Below, piece by piece: positions 1-8,592 of a DNA stretch of 64,000 nt. Position 1 is the stretch's first letter, and every line of letters starts with the position of its first letter. Position numbers and translations under genes: made by a program. This DNA is from Salmonirosea aquatica (GTDB lineage Bacteria; Bacteroidota; Bacteroidia; Cytophagales; Spirosomataceae). Below the pieces are notes generated by a model that did not search any database, was not told the DNA's origin, and saw only the letters and a program-made list of their open reading frames with translations. The DNA lies in assembly GCF_009296315.1 (NCBI RefSeq), contig NZ_WHLY01000002.1:1860001-1924000 (forward strand), in the 5' to 3' direction.

Positions 1-293
1 ACAACAAAGAACTTTGGGAGTTGCGACTCTACATAGCCGGCAAGACTGCCAAGTCTGTGACTGCTCTGAAAAATCTGAAAAAGTACTGCGAACAACACCT
101 GAAAGATCAATATGTGATTGAAGTGATTGACTTGCTGGTGCAACCGCAACTGGCCGAGGGAGATCAGATTCTGGCGATTCCCACATTGGTAAAAAAAGTA
201 CCCGAACCTATTCGGAAAATCATTGGCGATCTTTCTAACGAAGAAAAAGTTCTGGTAGGATTGAACATACGCCCTATTAAACAATTGGAATGA
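1..293 (+). CDS. kaiB: KaiB-like protein, first copy (5' end outside the window)
   Basis: Thioredoxin-like KaiB-family protein, recognised from the start L-R-L-Y-I-A-G-K-T and the later segment [18 protein letters not shown]. The reading frame stays open to the first base (N-K-E-L-W-E before L-R-L-Y), so the TTG at 21 is probably internal and the true start lies to the left. The stop overlaps the next ATG by four bases (ATGA), implying translational coupling. In cyanobacteria KaiB binds the KaiC ATPase. In heterotrophs, kaiC-kaiB-kaiB-kinase clusters are known and their role is unclear. A kaiC just outside the window is an inference. Confidence 0.85.
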   Translation, partial: NKELWELRLYIAGKTAKSVTALKNLKKYCEQHLKDQYVIEVIDLLVQPQLAEGDQILAIPTLVKKVPEPIRKIIGDLSNEEKVLVGLNIRPIKQLE

Positions 294-607
294 GCCACAC
301 CCCGGAGATAGCGCTATGCGAAGATGACGACAAAGGGCGTCATTATGTACTACGCTTATTCATCGCGGGGGCTTCGGTCAATTCACGCCACGCTGTTGCT
401 AATCTGAAAGAACTATGTGAGGCACATATTAAAGATCAATATTCACTCGATATCATTGATATCCATCAACAGAAAGAAGTTGCCGAGCAGGAACAAATTA
501 TTGCTCTACCGCTACTGATAAAAATCCATCCCCTGCCGGAACGCCGGTTGATCGGGGATATGTCCGACACGGAAAAAGTACTCAAAGGCCTCGGCATAAC
601 TCCATAG
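290..607 (+). CDS. kaiB: KaiB-like protein, second copy
   Basis: A 105-residue KaiB-family protein. It has about 20 extra N-terminal residues before the core beginning [10 protein letters not shown], and it ends in the conserved [13 protein letters not shown] pattern also seen in the first copy. The two are clearly paralogues but far from identical, so the duplication is old. It overlaps the previous gene by four bases and lies five bases before the histidine kinase gene, so the three are very likely one transcript. The product is cytosolic. A role in a KaiC-linked sensory or stress pathway is inferred from context only. Confidence 0.88.
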   Translation: MSHTPEIALCEDDDKGRHYVLRLFIAGASVNSRHAVANLKELCEAHIKDQYSLDIIDIHQQKEVAEQEQIIALPLLIKIHPLPERRLIGDMSDTEKVLKGLGITP

Positions 608-612
608 TCCCG

Positions 613-1905
613 ATGAATACTTTCAAGACATACGAACAACTCGTAAAAGAAAACGAAGATTTACGCGAGCAACTCGAGGAAGCCGCGGAGACCATCGATG
701 CGATCCGCACGGGACAAGTGGATGCGATCGTAGTGAAAGGGCCTAACGAGGAACATCAACTTTACACTCTCAAAACAGCTGATCAGAACTACCGGGTTTT
801 TATCGAAAAAATGAACGAAGGCGCCGTGACCCTCAACGAACAGGGGCTCATCGTCTACTGCAATACCATGTTTGCTTCCGTGGTGGGGCTACCTCTTTCC
901 AAAATCATCGGCTTGCATTTTGAATTGCTGATTCCTGCCGACTGCCTTGAAACCTACCGGAACATATTCAAGCGTGGTTGGTCCGAAGATTGCAAAACCG
1001 AAATCAGTATACTCAATGGTACCACAAGGGTACCCTGCCAACTTTCGGTTACCACACTGCTGCTGGACGAAGGAAGCGCTTTGAGTGTCATTATTACAGA
1101 CCTTACTTTCCAGAAGGAAATTCAGCATCTTCTGAAGCAGAATAATCGCAAGCTCGAGATCATCAATGCAGAGCTGGAAACCAGCAACCACGACCTGCAG
1201 CAGTTTGCCTCGGTAGCTTCCCATGACTTGCAGGAACCACTGCGCAAGATCCTGATTTTCTCGACCCTGCTGCGGGATAAGCACAAGCACGAGTTCTCGA
1301 CGGAAAGTGCCACCTACCTGGACAAAATCATTGCTTCGTCGGAACGGATGCGATCGATGATCGTGGATATTCTGGGCTATTCACGGCTTTCCACGAATGT
1401 CAGTCCCTTTACACTCACAAATCTGCGGGAAGTAGTCAATGAAGTCATAGAGGATTACGAAATCCTGATTAAAGAGAAAAAGGCTACGATTTTGGTTCAA
1501 AACCTACCGGAAATAGAAGCTAACCGGGGGCAGATGAAGCAGGTGTTCCAAAACCTGATCAGCAATTCAATCAAATTCAGTAAGCCTAACAACGCTCCTG
1601 TCATCACGATTACGGGTGGGGGTCCAGACCATAACCAGCCTTCACCGGAATCGACACCTCAGACGCCCACGTGCTGCATCACCATTTCGGACAACGGTAT
1701 CGGCTTCAATGACCAGTACCGGGACAAGATATTTTCTCTTTTTGAAAGGCTCAATACAAAAGACAAATACGAAGGCTCGGGCATTGGCCTAGCCATCACC
1801 AAAAAAATCATCGACAAACATAACGGTACCATTCGCGCTACCAGCCAGGAAGGACAAGGCTCTCAGTTTATGATCACTCTGCCCCTGCGGCAAAAAAGCG
1901 CGTAA
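613..1905 (+). CDS. PAS-domain sensor histidine kinase
   Basis: Soluble histidine kinase of 430 residues with no membrane segment. Order: an N-terminal coiled coil (about 5-35), a PAS domain (about 58-165), a coiled-coil linker, a HisKA domain with phospho-acceptor His204 in A-S-H-D-L-Q-E-P-L, and a HATPase with N-box N314-N318, G1 box D360-N-G-I-G-F and G2 box G-S-G-I-G-L-A-I near 388-395. The S-H-D-L-Q-E-P-L box is typical of phytochrome/PAS-type kinases common in Bacteroidota. It follows the tandem kaiB genes by five bases, so it probably acts with KaiB/KaiC. No receiver domain or partner regulator is visible here. Confidence 0.9.
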   Translation: MNTFKTYEQLVKENEDLREQLEEAAETIDAIRTGQVDAIVVKGPNEEHQLYTLKTADQNYRVFIEKMNEGAVTLNEQGLIVYCNTMFASVVGLPLSKIIGLHFELLIPADCLETYRNIFKRGWSEDCKTEISILNGTTRVPCQLSVTTLLLDEGSALSVIITDLTFQKEIQHLLKQNNRKLEIINAELETSNHDLQQFASVASHDLQEPLRKILIFSTLLRDKHKHEFSTESATYLDKIIASSERMRSMIVDILGYSRLSTNVSPFTLTNLREVVNEVIEDYEILIKEKKATILVQNLPEIEANRGQMKQVFQNLISNSIKFSKPNNAPVITITGGGPDHNQPSPESTPQTPTCCITISDNGIGFNDQYRDKIFSLFERLNTKDKYEGSGIGLAITKKIIDKHNGTIRATSQEGQGSQFMITLPLRQKSA

Positions 1906-1927
1906 ACCCCTTACCTACCTATACTCT

Positions 1928-2623
1928 TTGAAATACAAGCACCTTTTCTTCGACCTTGACCATACCCTGTGGGATTTTGAACGCAGTTCTGCTGAATCAC
2001 TGGCGGAGGTATATCATACTTTCCGAATGGCTGAGCTGGGCGTAGCGGATTTGGACAAATTTATCAGTACCTACCTGCGTATCAACTACCAACTCTGGCG
2101 GGAATTAGAGCGGGGCGAAATCCCGCACGGTCATATCCGGGAGCATCGGTTTAGATTGGTCATGGAGGAACTCGGCGCGCCGTTGGAAACGGATTTCCGA
2201 CCGATGGAAGAAACCTACATCAACTTGCTTCCCACCAAATCCTATCTGATGGACGGAGCGCTGGAAGTGTTGAACTACGCCCGCGACAAAGGGTACCTTT
2301 TACATATCCTGACGAATGGTTTTGATGTGGTACAAGGAACAAAAATGCAGAGCGCGGGTATTTTCGACTACTTCACCCACCTCATCACCAATGAGAAAGC
2401 CCAGTCGCGTAAGCCGGATCGGCGCATTTTTGAGTATGCCATCGCGTGCGCTGGCGCGCGCTGCCACGAGTGCCTGATGATCGGGGACAATTGGGAGGCC
2501 GACATTGTAGGTGCCCGGAATTTCGGCATGGATGCCGTGTACTATAACCCAGCAGGTACCCCCTTCGATGAAGCCCCCACTCACGAGATCCGCCACCTGC
2601 GGGAGTTAATGGAGATTCTCTAA
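1928..2623 (+). CDS. yjjG: YjjG-family HAD nucleotidase
   Basis: HAD-superfamily hydrolase of 231 residues. Motif I is F-F-D-L-D-H-T-L-W-D-F near residue 7, motif II is around I-L-T-N-G-F near 123, and the motif III/IV region is K-A-Q-S-R-K-P-D then M-I-G-D-N-W-E-A-D. The D-L-D-H-T-L-W-D-F variant marks the YjjG group, which dephosphorylates non-canonical pyrimidine nucleoside monophosphates. TTG at 1928 is the chosen start because it gives the expected M-K-Y-K-H-L-F-F-D N-terminus. It starts 23 bases after the kinase and may be co-transcribed, though a functional link is not expected. A general HAD phosphatase role cannot be excluded. Confidence 0.85.
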   Translation: MKYKHLFFDLDHTLWDFERSSAESLAEVYHTFRMAELGVADLDKFISTYLRINYQLWRELERGEIPHGHIREHRFRLVMEELGAPLETDFRPMEETYINLLPTKSYLMDGALEVLNYARDKGYLLHILTNGFDVVQGTKMQSAGIFDYFTHLITNEKAQSRKPDRRIFEYAIACAGARCHECLMIGDNWEADIVGARNFGMDAVYYNPAGTPFDEAPTHEIRHLRELMEIL

Positions 2624-2909
2624 GGCAGGACGACTCGTCCGCGTTAACCGAGCCGCGCTTCTTTGTATTTACTACGCCACTGTTTTCCTTTAAACTTATG
2701 CATTGTAATAAGTGGCGTTATGAGGGCTTCTCAGTCACTCCTCAATTTCTTGCCCAGGCTGGGTCAACAGCATCCGTGGATAGTATAAATACATCCACCC
2801 GGCTATACAAAGTCCCAGAATTTCCCCCGAAGTGAAAAAAGTTTTCGATCAGGCCAATATTCCGGGTCTATTGGTCTTTTACCGGTATTCTTCCATTCCT
2901 AAAAACCAC

Positions 2910-4157
2910 ATGAACAAGAAACCGGCTATCTGGAGATACGGATTCATACTACTCCTGGCTTTGCTGCGTACAGCTTCGTTTGCTCAAGGCCTGGCTACCC
3001 CCGTATCCCAAACCTCCGTTGAGCCTTTCACCCTCAAAAATGGTGATCGGGTTGTATTTCTGGGTAATTCACTGATGGAGAATGACCTGCTCTACGGCTA
3101 CCTCGAACTGGCCCTGACCACCCGCTGGCCTGATCGTACCGTTACATTCCGCAACATCGGCTGGTCGGGCGATACCGTTTTTGGTGATGCCCGCAGCTAT
3201 TTTACCAATCCTCCTACACCTTACGAATTGCTGATGAAGCAAATCACAGAAGCCCAACCGACGGTGGTTTTCGTTGCCTATGGCGGAATTGAGGCACAGG
3301 AAGGCGAAGCGGGCTTGGCTCGCTTCAACGAGGGATTGAACAAATTGCTCGACAAGATCCAGGAGTTAGGGGCAAAGACCGTATTGCTTTCCCCGATTCC
3401 GTCGCTCTCTACACATGGCTCTGAAAACACAACCAGGCGAAATGCTGAGCTCGAACGCTACGCTTCGGCTCTGGCCACCACAGCGGCCGAACGAGGTACC
3501 TACTTTGTCGATATCTTTAAACCTATTCACGAGCTCCAAAAGAAATTCTCCCTTACCGACAACGACATTCACCTGAACGAAACCGGGTACTTCCATTTGG
3601 CTATGGCGCTCGAAAACGGCCTGGGTTTGCCTCCCCGTCAGGAAGTTGCTACCATTGACCTTTCCAAACAAAATGCTGCCTCGTCGGCTACGTTCAAAAT
3701 CCTGAAAACAGATCCGAAGAACGCTGAACTTACCTTCACCGTAGAAGAAAGGTACCTTCCCCTGCCGCTTCCCACAGAAAAGGGAGCCTCAGTCAATTCA
3801 GAACGCGTGCTTCGGATCACTGGATTAAAAAAGGGGTACTATACCTTAGCTGCTGATGACGAGCAGATCGTTACGGCTTCTGCAAAGGAGTGGGCCGACG
3901 GCGTCCCCATCCGGCAAGGGCCCTCGTTTGCGCAGGCGAGCCAGCTTCGTACGATGATCGTGAAAAAGAACGAACTGTTTTTCCACCAGTACCGACCACA
4001 CAACCGGACTTATATCCTGGGGTTCCGCTCCTACGAACAGGGGCGACACGCGGAGGGACTGAAAGAACTCGGCTTGATTGTTACCTGGCTGGAAGGACAG
4101 ATTTCTCTGCACAGGATGCCCCTGCCGCATACCTATCGGCTTAGTCGATTGAGGTAG
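2910..4157 (+). CDS. SGNH/GDSL-type secreted hydrolase
   Basis: Exported SGNH hydrolase of 415 residues. ATG at 2910 is preferred over the upstream GTG at 2832 because it opens directly into a signal peptide (W-R-Y-G-F-I-L-L-L-A-L-L ending S-F-A-Q). The block I serine is Ser54 in L-G-N-S-L-M-E (GNS instead of GDS), and the block V pair is Asp219 and His221 in D-I-H-L-N. The C-terminal part (Y-R-P-H-N-R-T-Y-I-L-G-F-R near 355) is typical of the subgroup found next to PVC-type CxxCH cytochromes, and the next gene is exactly that. The substrate is unknown; ester or acetyl groups on glycans are a guess. Confidence 0.82.
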   Translation: MNKKPAIWRYGFILLLALLRTASFAQGLATPVSQTSVEPFTLKNGDRVVFLGNSLMENDLLYGYLELALTTRWPDRTVTFRNIGWSGDTVFGDARSYFTNPPTPYELLMKQITEAQPTVVFVAYGGIEAQEGEAGLARFNEGLNKLLDKIQELGAKTVLLSPIPSLSTHGSENTTRRNAELERYASALATTAAERGTYFVDIFKPIHELQKKFSLTDNDIHLNETGYFHLAMALENGLGLPPRQEVATIDLSKQNAASSATFKILKTDPKNAELTFTVEERYLPLPLPTEKGASVNSERVLRITGLKKGYYTLAADDEQIVTASAKEWADGVPIRQGPSFAQASQLRTMIVKKNELFFHQYRPHNRTYILGFRSYEQGRHAEGLKELGLIVTWLEGQISLHRMPLPHTYRLSRLR

Positions 4158-4206
4158 AATGCTGTAAATAAGATCAGGTACTTGATAAACTGGATAGTAT
4201 AGAGTT

Positions 4207-7200
4207 ATGAAAATAGATAGCTTACCAAAACTGCTTTGCAAAATCGGCATTTTGCCCTTGGTCCTACTCCTAACGGCCTCGGTCAATCAGGACGATCGGC
4301 GGTTCAATCCCGGCCCCGATCCGGAGGACGAACTGGCCTCCTTCAAAATCCAGGACGGCTTCGAGGTATCACTCTTCGCCGCCGAGCCGATGCTCATCAA
4401 TCCCGTGCAGATGAACTGGGACGCCGACGGGCGATTGTGGGTGATCAGTAGCACGGCTTATCCGCACGTGAAGACGGGTGAAGAAGCCAACGATAAAATC
4501 TACATACTGGAAGACACCGACGGCGATGGCAAAGCGGATAAGTCTACCATCTTCGCCGAGGGCCTGATGACGCCCACGGGAATTCTGCCCGGCGACGGAG
4601 GGGTGTACGTAGCTAATTCCACCGAAATCCTGCACTTCATGGATACAGATGGGGATGGTAAGGCCGACAAAAAGCGCCGGATACTGACGGGCTTTGGAGT
4701 AGCCGACACCCATCACCTGATCCACACCTTCCGCTGGGGACCCGAAGGCTCGATGTACTTCAACCAAGCCATATACATCTACAGTCACGTTGAAACGCCG
4801 TCCGGCATCAAGCGGCTGGAAGGGGGCGGCGCATGGCGGCTGCGGCCCGAAAGCCTGGAACTCGACGTGTACGCCCGGGGGCTTATCAATCCCTGGGGTT
4901 TGCAGTTCAACCGCTGGGGACAGTCATTCATGACCGACGGTGCTGGCGGCGAAGGCATCAACTACGCCTTTCCGGGAGCTACCTTCGTCACCGCACCGGG
5001 AGCTGAGCGAATCATCCGGGGGCTGAATCCCGGTCAGCCCAAGCACAGTGGGATCGAAGTAGTTTCCGGACGACATTTGCCGGACTCGTGGCAGGGTACC
5101 CTGCTTACCAACGATTTCCGAGCCAACCGCATCAACCGCTTTCAACTCACTGAGCAGGGTAGCGGCTATGCTTCGCAGCAGGTCGAGGATTTACTCTGGA
5201 CCGATGACGTAGCGTTTCGTCCGGTGGATATCAACGTTGGACCGGACGGTGCGATCTATGTGGCGGACTGGTACAACCCCATCATCCAGCACGGCGAGGT
5301 CGATTTCTACGATCCGCGTCGAGATCACGAACACGGACGTATCTGGCGGATCACGGCCAAGGGGCGACCTTTGGTCAGGAAACCAAATTTGACAAAAGCT
5401 AGTACCCTTGAACTCTTGGATGCCCTCAAGGTACCCGAAGAATGGACACGCACCCAGGCCAAGCAGACGTTGAAATTACGCGGAGCCGACGAAGTAGTAC
5501 CCGCTCTAAAAAAATGGATTATCAATCTTGATAAAAGCGATCCCGACTACGAGCACCAGCTGCTGGAAGCATTATGGCTGCACCAAACGCTAAATATCGT
5601 GAACGAGCCGCTCTTTTTGCAGCTCGCCAGCGCCAAGAGTCCCCACGCACGAGCCGCCGCCCTGCGGACATTGCAATTGTGGTCTGATAAAATCAGTAAT
5701 CTCCCTGCGCTCCTGGAAAAAGCCGTGCAAGACCCGCATCCCCAAGTAAGGTTGGAAGCGGTGATTGCACTGCGAACACTGAACACCGCCGAAGCCGCGC
5801 GTACCGCATTGGCCGTGCTGGAACAACCCATGGACGAATTTCTGGATTTCGCCCTCTGGCAGACAACCCGTGACCTGGAGCCGCTCTGGACTAAGCGGCT
5901 AAAAACCGAACCGGAGTTTTTCGGTACTCCCTTAAAAACTACCTATGCCCTGAAATCGGTCAGCAATCGCGATGCGGTAGCGCAGTTGGTACAGCTTTAC
6001 CAGAAAGATCAGGTACCTGAACAGTACCAAAAGGACGTTCTCAATTCCCTGGCGCGCTACGGTACCTCGGCAGACCTAGGCATTCTTCTTGACCAGACCA
6101 TCAAGAGCAAGAGCGTCCAACGTACCAGCGATCAACTCACTGCGCTGGAAGCAGCCTCCAGCCAGCGAAATATGAAGCCGGCGGGCGATCTGAACCGGAT
6201 CGTTACATTCATCGAAAGCTCTGACCCGACCGTAGCCGCCAGCGCAATCCGGTTGCTAGGCCGCTGGAAACTCGATGGAATAAATGATCAGCTACTTGGT
6301 ATTGCCAAAGGAAAGGACCAAATCAGGCAACAGGCCGCTCTGGACGCGCTGGCCATGCAGGATAAAAATGTCGCTGAAAAGATTTTTGTCGAGTTGGCAT
6401 CAGCCCCAAACCAGGTCGACCTTCGCCTCTTGGCTACTGCCCGACTGGTACCTCTCAATGCATCCGAGGCGGCACGACGTGGGGCAGACCTACTACGGAC
6501 ATTACCTGAGGAGGCGGACGCTACGCCGCTGTATGCCTCTTTTCTGAGTAACAAGCAAGCCATGCGAGCCCTGGGTGAGGAAATTTTGAACAATAAAGTA
6601 CCCCCTGCCCAGGCACTGGCCGGAAGACAACTGGTGCAGAGTCGGGTACCTTCCAACCGACAAAACGACGACGAGGTAAAACTACTTAAGCGGGCTCTGG
6701 AAGCCTCCGGTGGTAAGCTCCCCCCGGAACGAATGCCACAGCAACTCACCGACCTGGAAATCATTGCCGTAGCGCGCCAGATCAAGCAATCGTCCGACCC
6801 CGAAGCGGGTGAACGGATCTACCGAAAATCAAGTTGCTTTACCTGCCACGCCATTGGCGGGGCGGGGGGATTGATCGGCCCGGATTTGAGTAGCTTGGGT
6901 ACCAGTTCGCCCGTCGAGACCATCATTCGCTCCATTCTTTATCCCACAGCTTCCATCAAAGAAGGCTACGAATTGCAGCGCTTTGCCAAAAAAGACGGCA
7001 CCGAGGCCATGGGGTACCTGGTCAGCAACGGCAACACCGAGATCGTCATGCGCGATGTGACGGGCCTGGAAGTGTCCATACCCAAAAGCCAGATTGAGGG
7101 CATCGAGAAGGTCCCTGGCTCGCTCATGCCCGCCGGGTTGACGGCCAGTCTGGAAAAAGAGGAATTTGATAATCTGGTTGGTTTTCTTTCTAAACTCGGG

Positions 7201-7674
7201 CAGTCGGGTGATTTTCGGGTACCTAACGAACGCTTCGTGCGCCGTTGGGAAACCGCTTCCCCGCAAGCCGATCTTGCGAAAAAAATCAGTAGCGAGGGGT
7301 TGACCTATTTCACAAAATCCAATGTACCCTTTCAGCCCATTTACAGCAAAGTGTCTGGCGAGTTGCCCTTGGACGAATTATCCATTATTGAGGTGTCGCC
7401 CGGCAAAAGGTACAGCATCGTCCGGTTCGAAGTGGAGGTACTGACTCCCGGAAAGTTAACCCTGGCACTTAACGCCACTGCTGGTATTACGGCCTGGGCC
7501 GACCAAAAACCTATTCCCCTGACTGATGAGGGCTTGGCAGCAGAACTTCCGAAGGGCATTCACACAATCACACTAGGCATTGACCGTAAACTTTTCAAAG
7601 AATCGTCCGTGAAAGTAGAGTTGCGCGAGGGAAAAGGGAGTTCGGCGCAGACGCGGCTCCGCATGGGGCGGTAG
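4207..7674 (+). CDS. PVC-type heme-binding CxxCH protein (membrane-bound dehydrogenase family)
   Basis: Large exported protein of 1155 residues. After a signal peptide (about 1-28), residues about 35-400 form a six-bladed-propeller-like dehydrogenase domain starting F-K-I-Q-D-G-F-E-V-S-L-F-A-A-E-P, with two calcium-type loops D-x-D-G-D-G-K-A-D near 104 and 148. A HEAT-repeat region follows (about 405-850), then a class I cytochrome c domain with the heme motif C877-F-T-C880-H881 and a C-terminal beta domain. This order is characteristic of the PVC-type CxxCH family, known from Planctomycetes and Bacteroidota, where it is thought to oxidise sugars or polyols in the periplasm. It follows the SGNH hydrolase by 49 bases, so the two likely form one operon. 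The substrate is unknown. Confidence 0.88.
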   Translation: MKIDSLPKLLCKIGILPLVLLLTASVNQDDRRFNPGPDPEDELASFKIQDGFEVSLFAAEPMLINPVQMNWDADGRLWVISSTAYPHVKTGEEANDKIYILEDTDGDGKADKSTIFAEGLMTPTGILPGDGGVYVANSTEILHFMDTDGDGKADKKRRILTGFGVADTHHLIHTFRWGPEGSMYFNQAIYIYSHVETPSGIKRLEGGGAWRLRPESLELDVYARGLINPWGLQFNRWGQSFMTDGAGGEGINYAFPGATFVTAPGAERIIRGLNPGQPKHSGIEVVSGRHLPDSWQGTLLTNDFRANRINRFQLTEQGSGYASQQVEDLLWTDDVAFRPVDINVGPDGAIYVADWYNPIIQHGEVDFYDPRRDHEHGRIWRITAKGRPLVRKPNLTKASTLELLDALKVPEEWTRTQAKQTLKLRGADEVVPALKKWIINLDKSDPDYEHQLLEALWLHQTLNIVNEPLFLQLASAKSPHARAAALRTLQLWSDKISNLPALLEKAVQDPHPQVRLEAVIALRTLNTAEAARTALAVLEQPMDEFLDFALWQTTRDLEPLWTKRLKTEPEFFGTPLKTTYALKSVSNRDAVAQLVQLYQKDQVPEQYQKDVLNSLARYGTSADLGILLDQTIKSKSVQRTSDQLTALEAASSQRNMKPAGDLNRIVTFIESSDPTVAASAIRLLGRWKLDGINDQLLGIAKGKDQIRQQAALDALAMQDKNVAEKIFVELASAPNQVDLRLLATARLVPLNASEAARRGADLLRTLPEEADATPLYASFLSNKQAMRALGEEILNNKVPPAQALAGRQLVQSRVPSNRQNDDEVKLLKRALEASGGKLPPERMPQQLTDLEIIAVARQIKQSSDPEAGERIYRKSSCFTCHAIGGAGGLIGPDLSSLGTSSPVETIIRSILYPTASIKEGYELQRFAKKDGTEAMGYLVSNGNTEIVMRDVTGLEVSIPKSQIEGIEKVPGSLMPAGLTASLEKEEFDNLVGFLSKLGQSGDFRVPNERFVRRWETASPQADLAKKISSEGLTYFTKSNVPFQPIYSKVSGELPLDELSIIEVSPGKRYSIVRFEVEVLTPGKLTLALNATAGITAWADQKPIPLTDEGLAAELPKGIHTITLGIDRKLFKESSVKVELREGKGSSAQTRLRMGR

Positions 7675-7707
7675 AGAGTATTCGCTTTTGAAGAACTCGC
7701 CGAGCTG

Positions 7708-7763
7708 TTCAGGTCAGCAAAGCCTTATGATTTCCAGGATTTAATCGCCGCAGGAGATATAAG
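7708..7763 (+). pseudogene. Decayed copy of the valS leader and first 12 codons
   Basis: This stretch aligns by hand with the leader and start of valS at 20287-20343: 50 of 57 columns match, including one gap. Read from its ATG at 7728 it gives M-I-S-R-I-stop-S-P-Q-E-I-stop, against M-I-S-K-T-Y-S-P-Q-E-I-E in valS, so it is in the same frame with two stops. It has no function of its own. It lies in the gap between the PVC-type cytochrome and the LytTR regulator, in the same orientation as valS, and so forms the left partner of a direct repeat about 12.6 kb apart. Confidence 0.85.
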
Positions 7764-7807
7764 TCCAGGCCTCTTGAATTTCGAAAGTTTGGGCTTTTTA
7801 TCGATCA

Positions 7808-8548
7808 CTACGGTGTCTTGACCACGGCCAACTTCCGCAGTAAATCGCGGTGTTTGGATTCGGGAAAAAGGATTGGTGTCGATGTGGAAGTTACGAAAAG
7901 ACGGTTCCTTTCTACCCGCTCCACGAAATCGAGATTGACCATCAGCGAGCGCGAAACGCGGTAGAACTGGTTGTCCGGAAAATACTGGTCGAGATGCCCC
8001 AGATTCATCGAAAATACAATCTTTTCGGTACTGGCCCCTTTTCGAAGGTGTACCTCTACATAAGACCCACTCGCTGACATGTACACCACGTCTTTTTTCA
8101 TAATTCTGATATGACTCCTACCCTGATCGGTCGGAAGAAACAGACTTTCAGCGGCATAGGAATCCGGCTGAATACCCCGGTTGAGATAGGCCAATTCTAA
8201 CTGAATAGCGAGTTCGTTGCTGCGGAAAGGCTTGAACATGAAGGCGGCAGGCTGCGTTTTCCGGGCTGCTTCCATGTAAGGCTTTTCGGTACTTGAAGTG
8301 AGGTAAACGATAGGAAGCGAGTAGGCATTGAGCACTTCTTCCACGATTTCGATCCCATTATGCGTCGAACCTTCCAGCCGGATGTCCACCAAAACCAAAT
8401 CAGGGATCTGCCGTTTCAGGGCTCGCTTGACTTCCTGCGTGTTGCTGGCGATGGTCGTAACGAAGCGGCCTTCGCTTTCCAGACTTTCCTGCATATCGGC
8501 AGCTTCGATCAGGTCATCTTCGATGATGAGAACTTTGAGCGGGATCAT
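7808..8548 (-). CDS. LytTR-family response regulator
   Basis: Response regulator of 246 residues. The receiver domain (about 1-125) shows the acidic pocket E10-D11-D12, the phosphorylation site Asp55 in L-V-D-I-R-L-E-G and the conserved lysine K106 in M-F-K-P-F. The C-terminal LytTR DNA-binding domain (about 145-246) contains Y-M-S-A-S-G-S-Y-V-E-V-H and F-Y-R-V-S-R-S-L-M-V-N-L. It lies 44 bases downstream of the TPR histidine kinase on the same strand, its likely partner. LytTR proteins bind imperfect direct repeats about two helical turns apart, and such repeats lie just beyond the kinase gene. Targets are unknown. Confidence 0.92.
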   Translation of the reverse strand: MIPLKVLIIEDDLIEAADMQESLESEGRFVTTIASNTQEVKRALKRQIPDLVLVDIRLEGSTHNGIEIVEEVLNAYSLPIVYLTSSTEKPYMEAARKTQPAAFMFKPFRSNELAIQLELAYLNRGIQPDSYAAESLFLPTDQGRSHIRIMKKDVVYMSASGSYVEVHLRKGASTEKIVFSMNLGHLDQYFPDNQFYRVSRSLMVNLDFVERVERNRLFVTSTSTPILFPESKHRDLLRKLAVVKTP

Positions 8549-8592
8549 GGTTGAATGGTGAGTTATGAGGGACTTAAAAAAGGGGCAGGGTG

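Noticed and set aside
2624-2909. RNA gene or riboswitch in the gap before the SGNH hydrolase
   Set aside because: No cloverleaf or known conserved core could be traced by eye.
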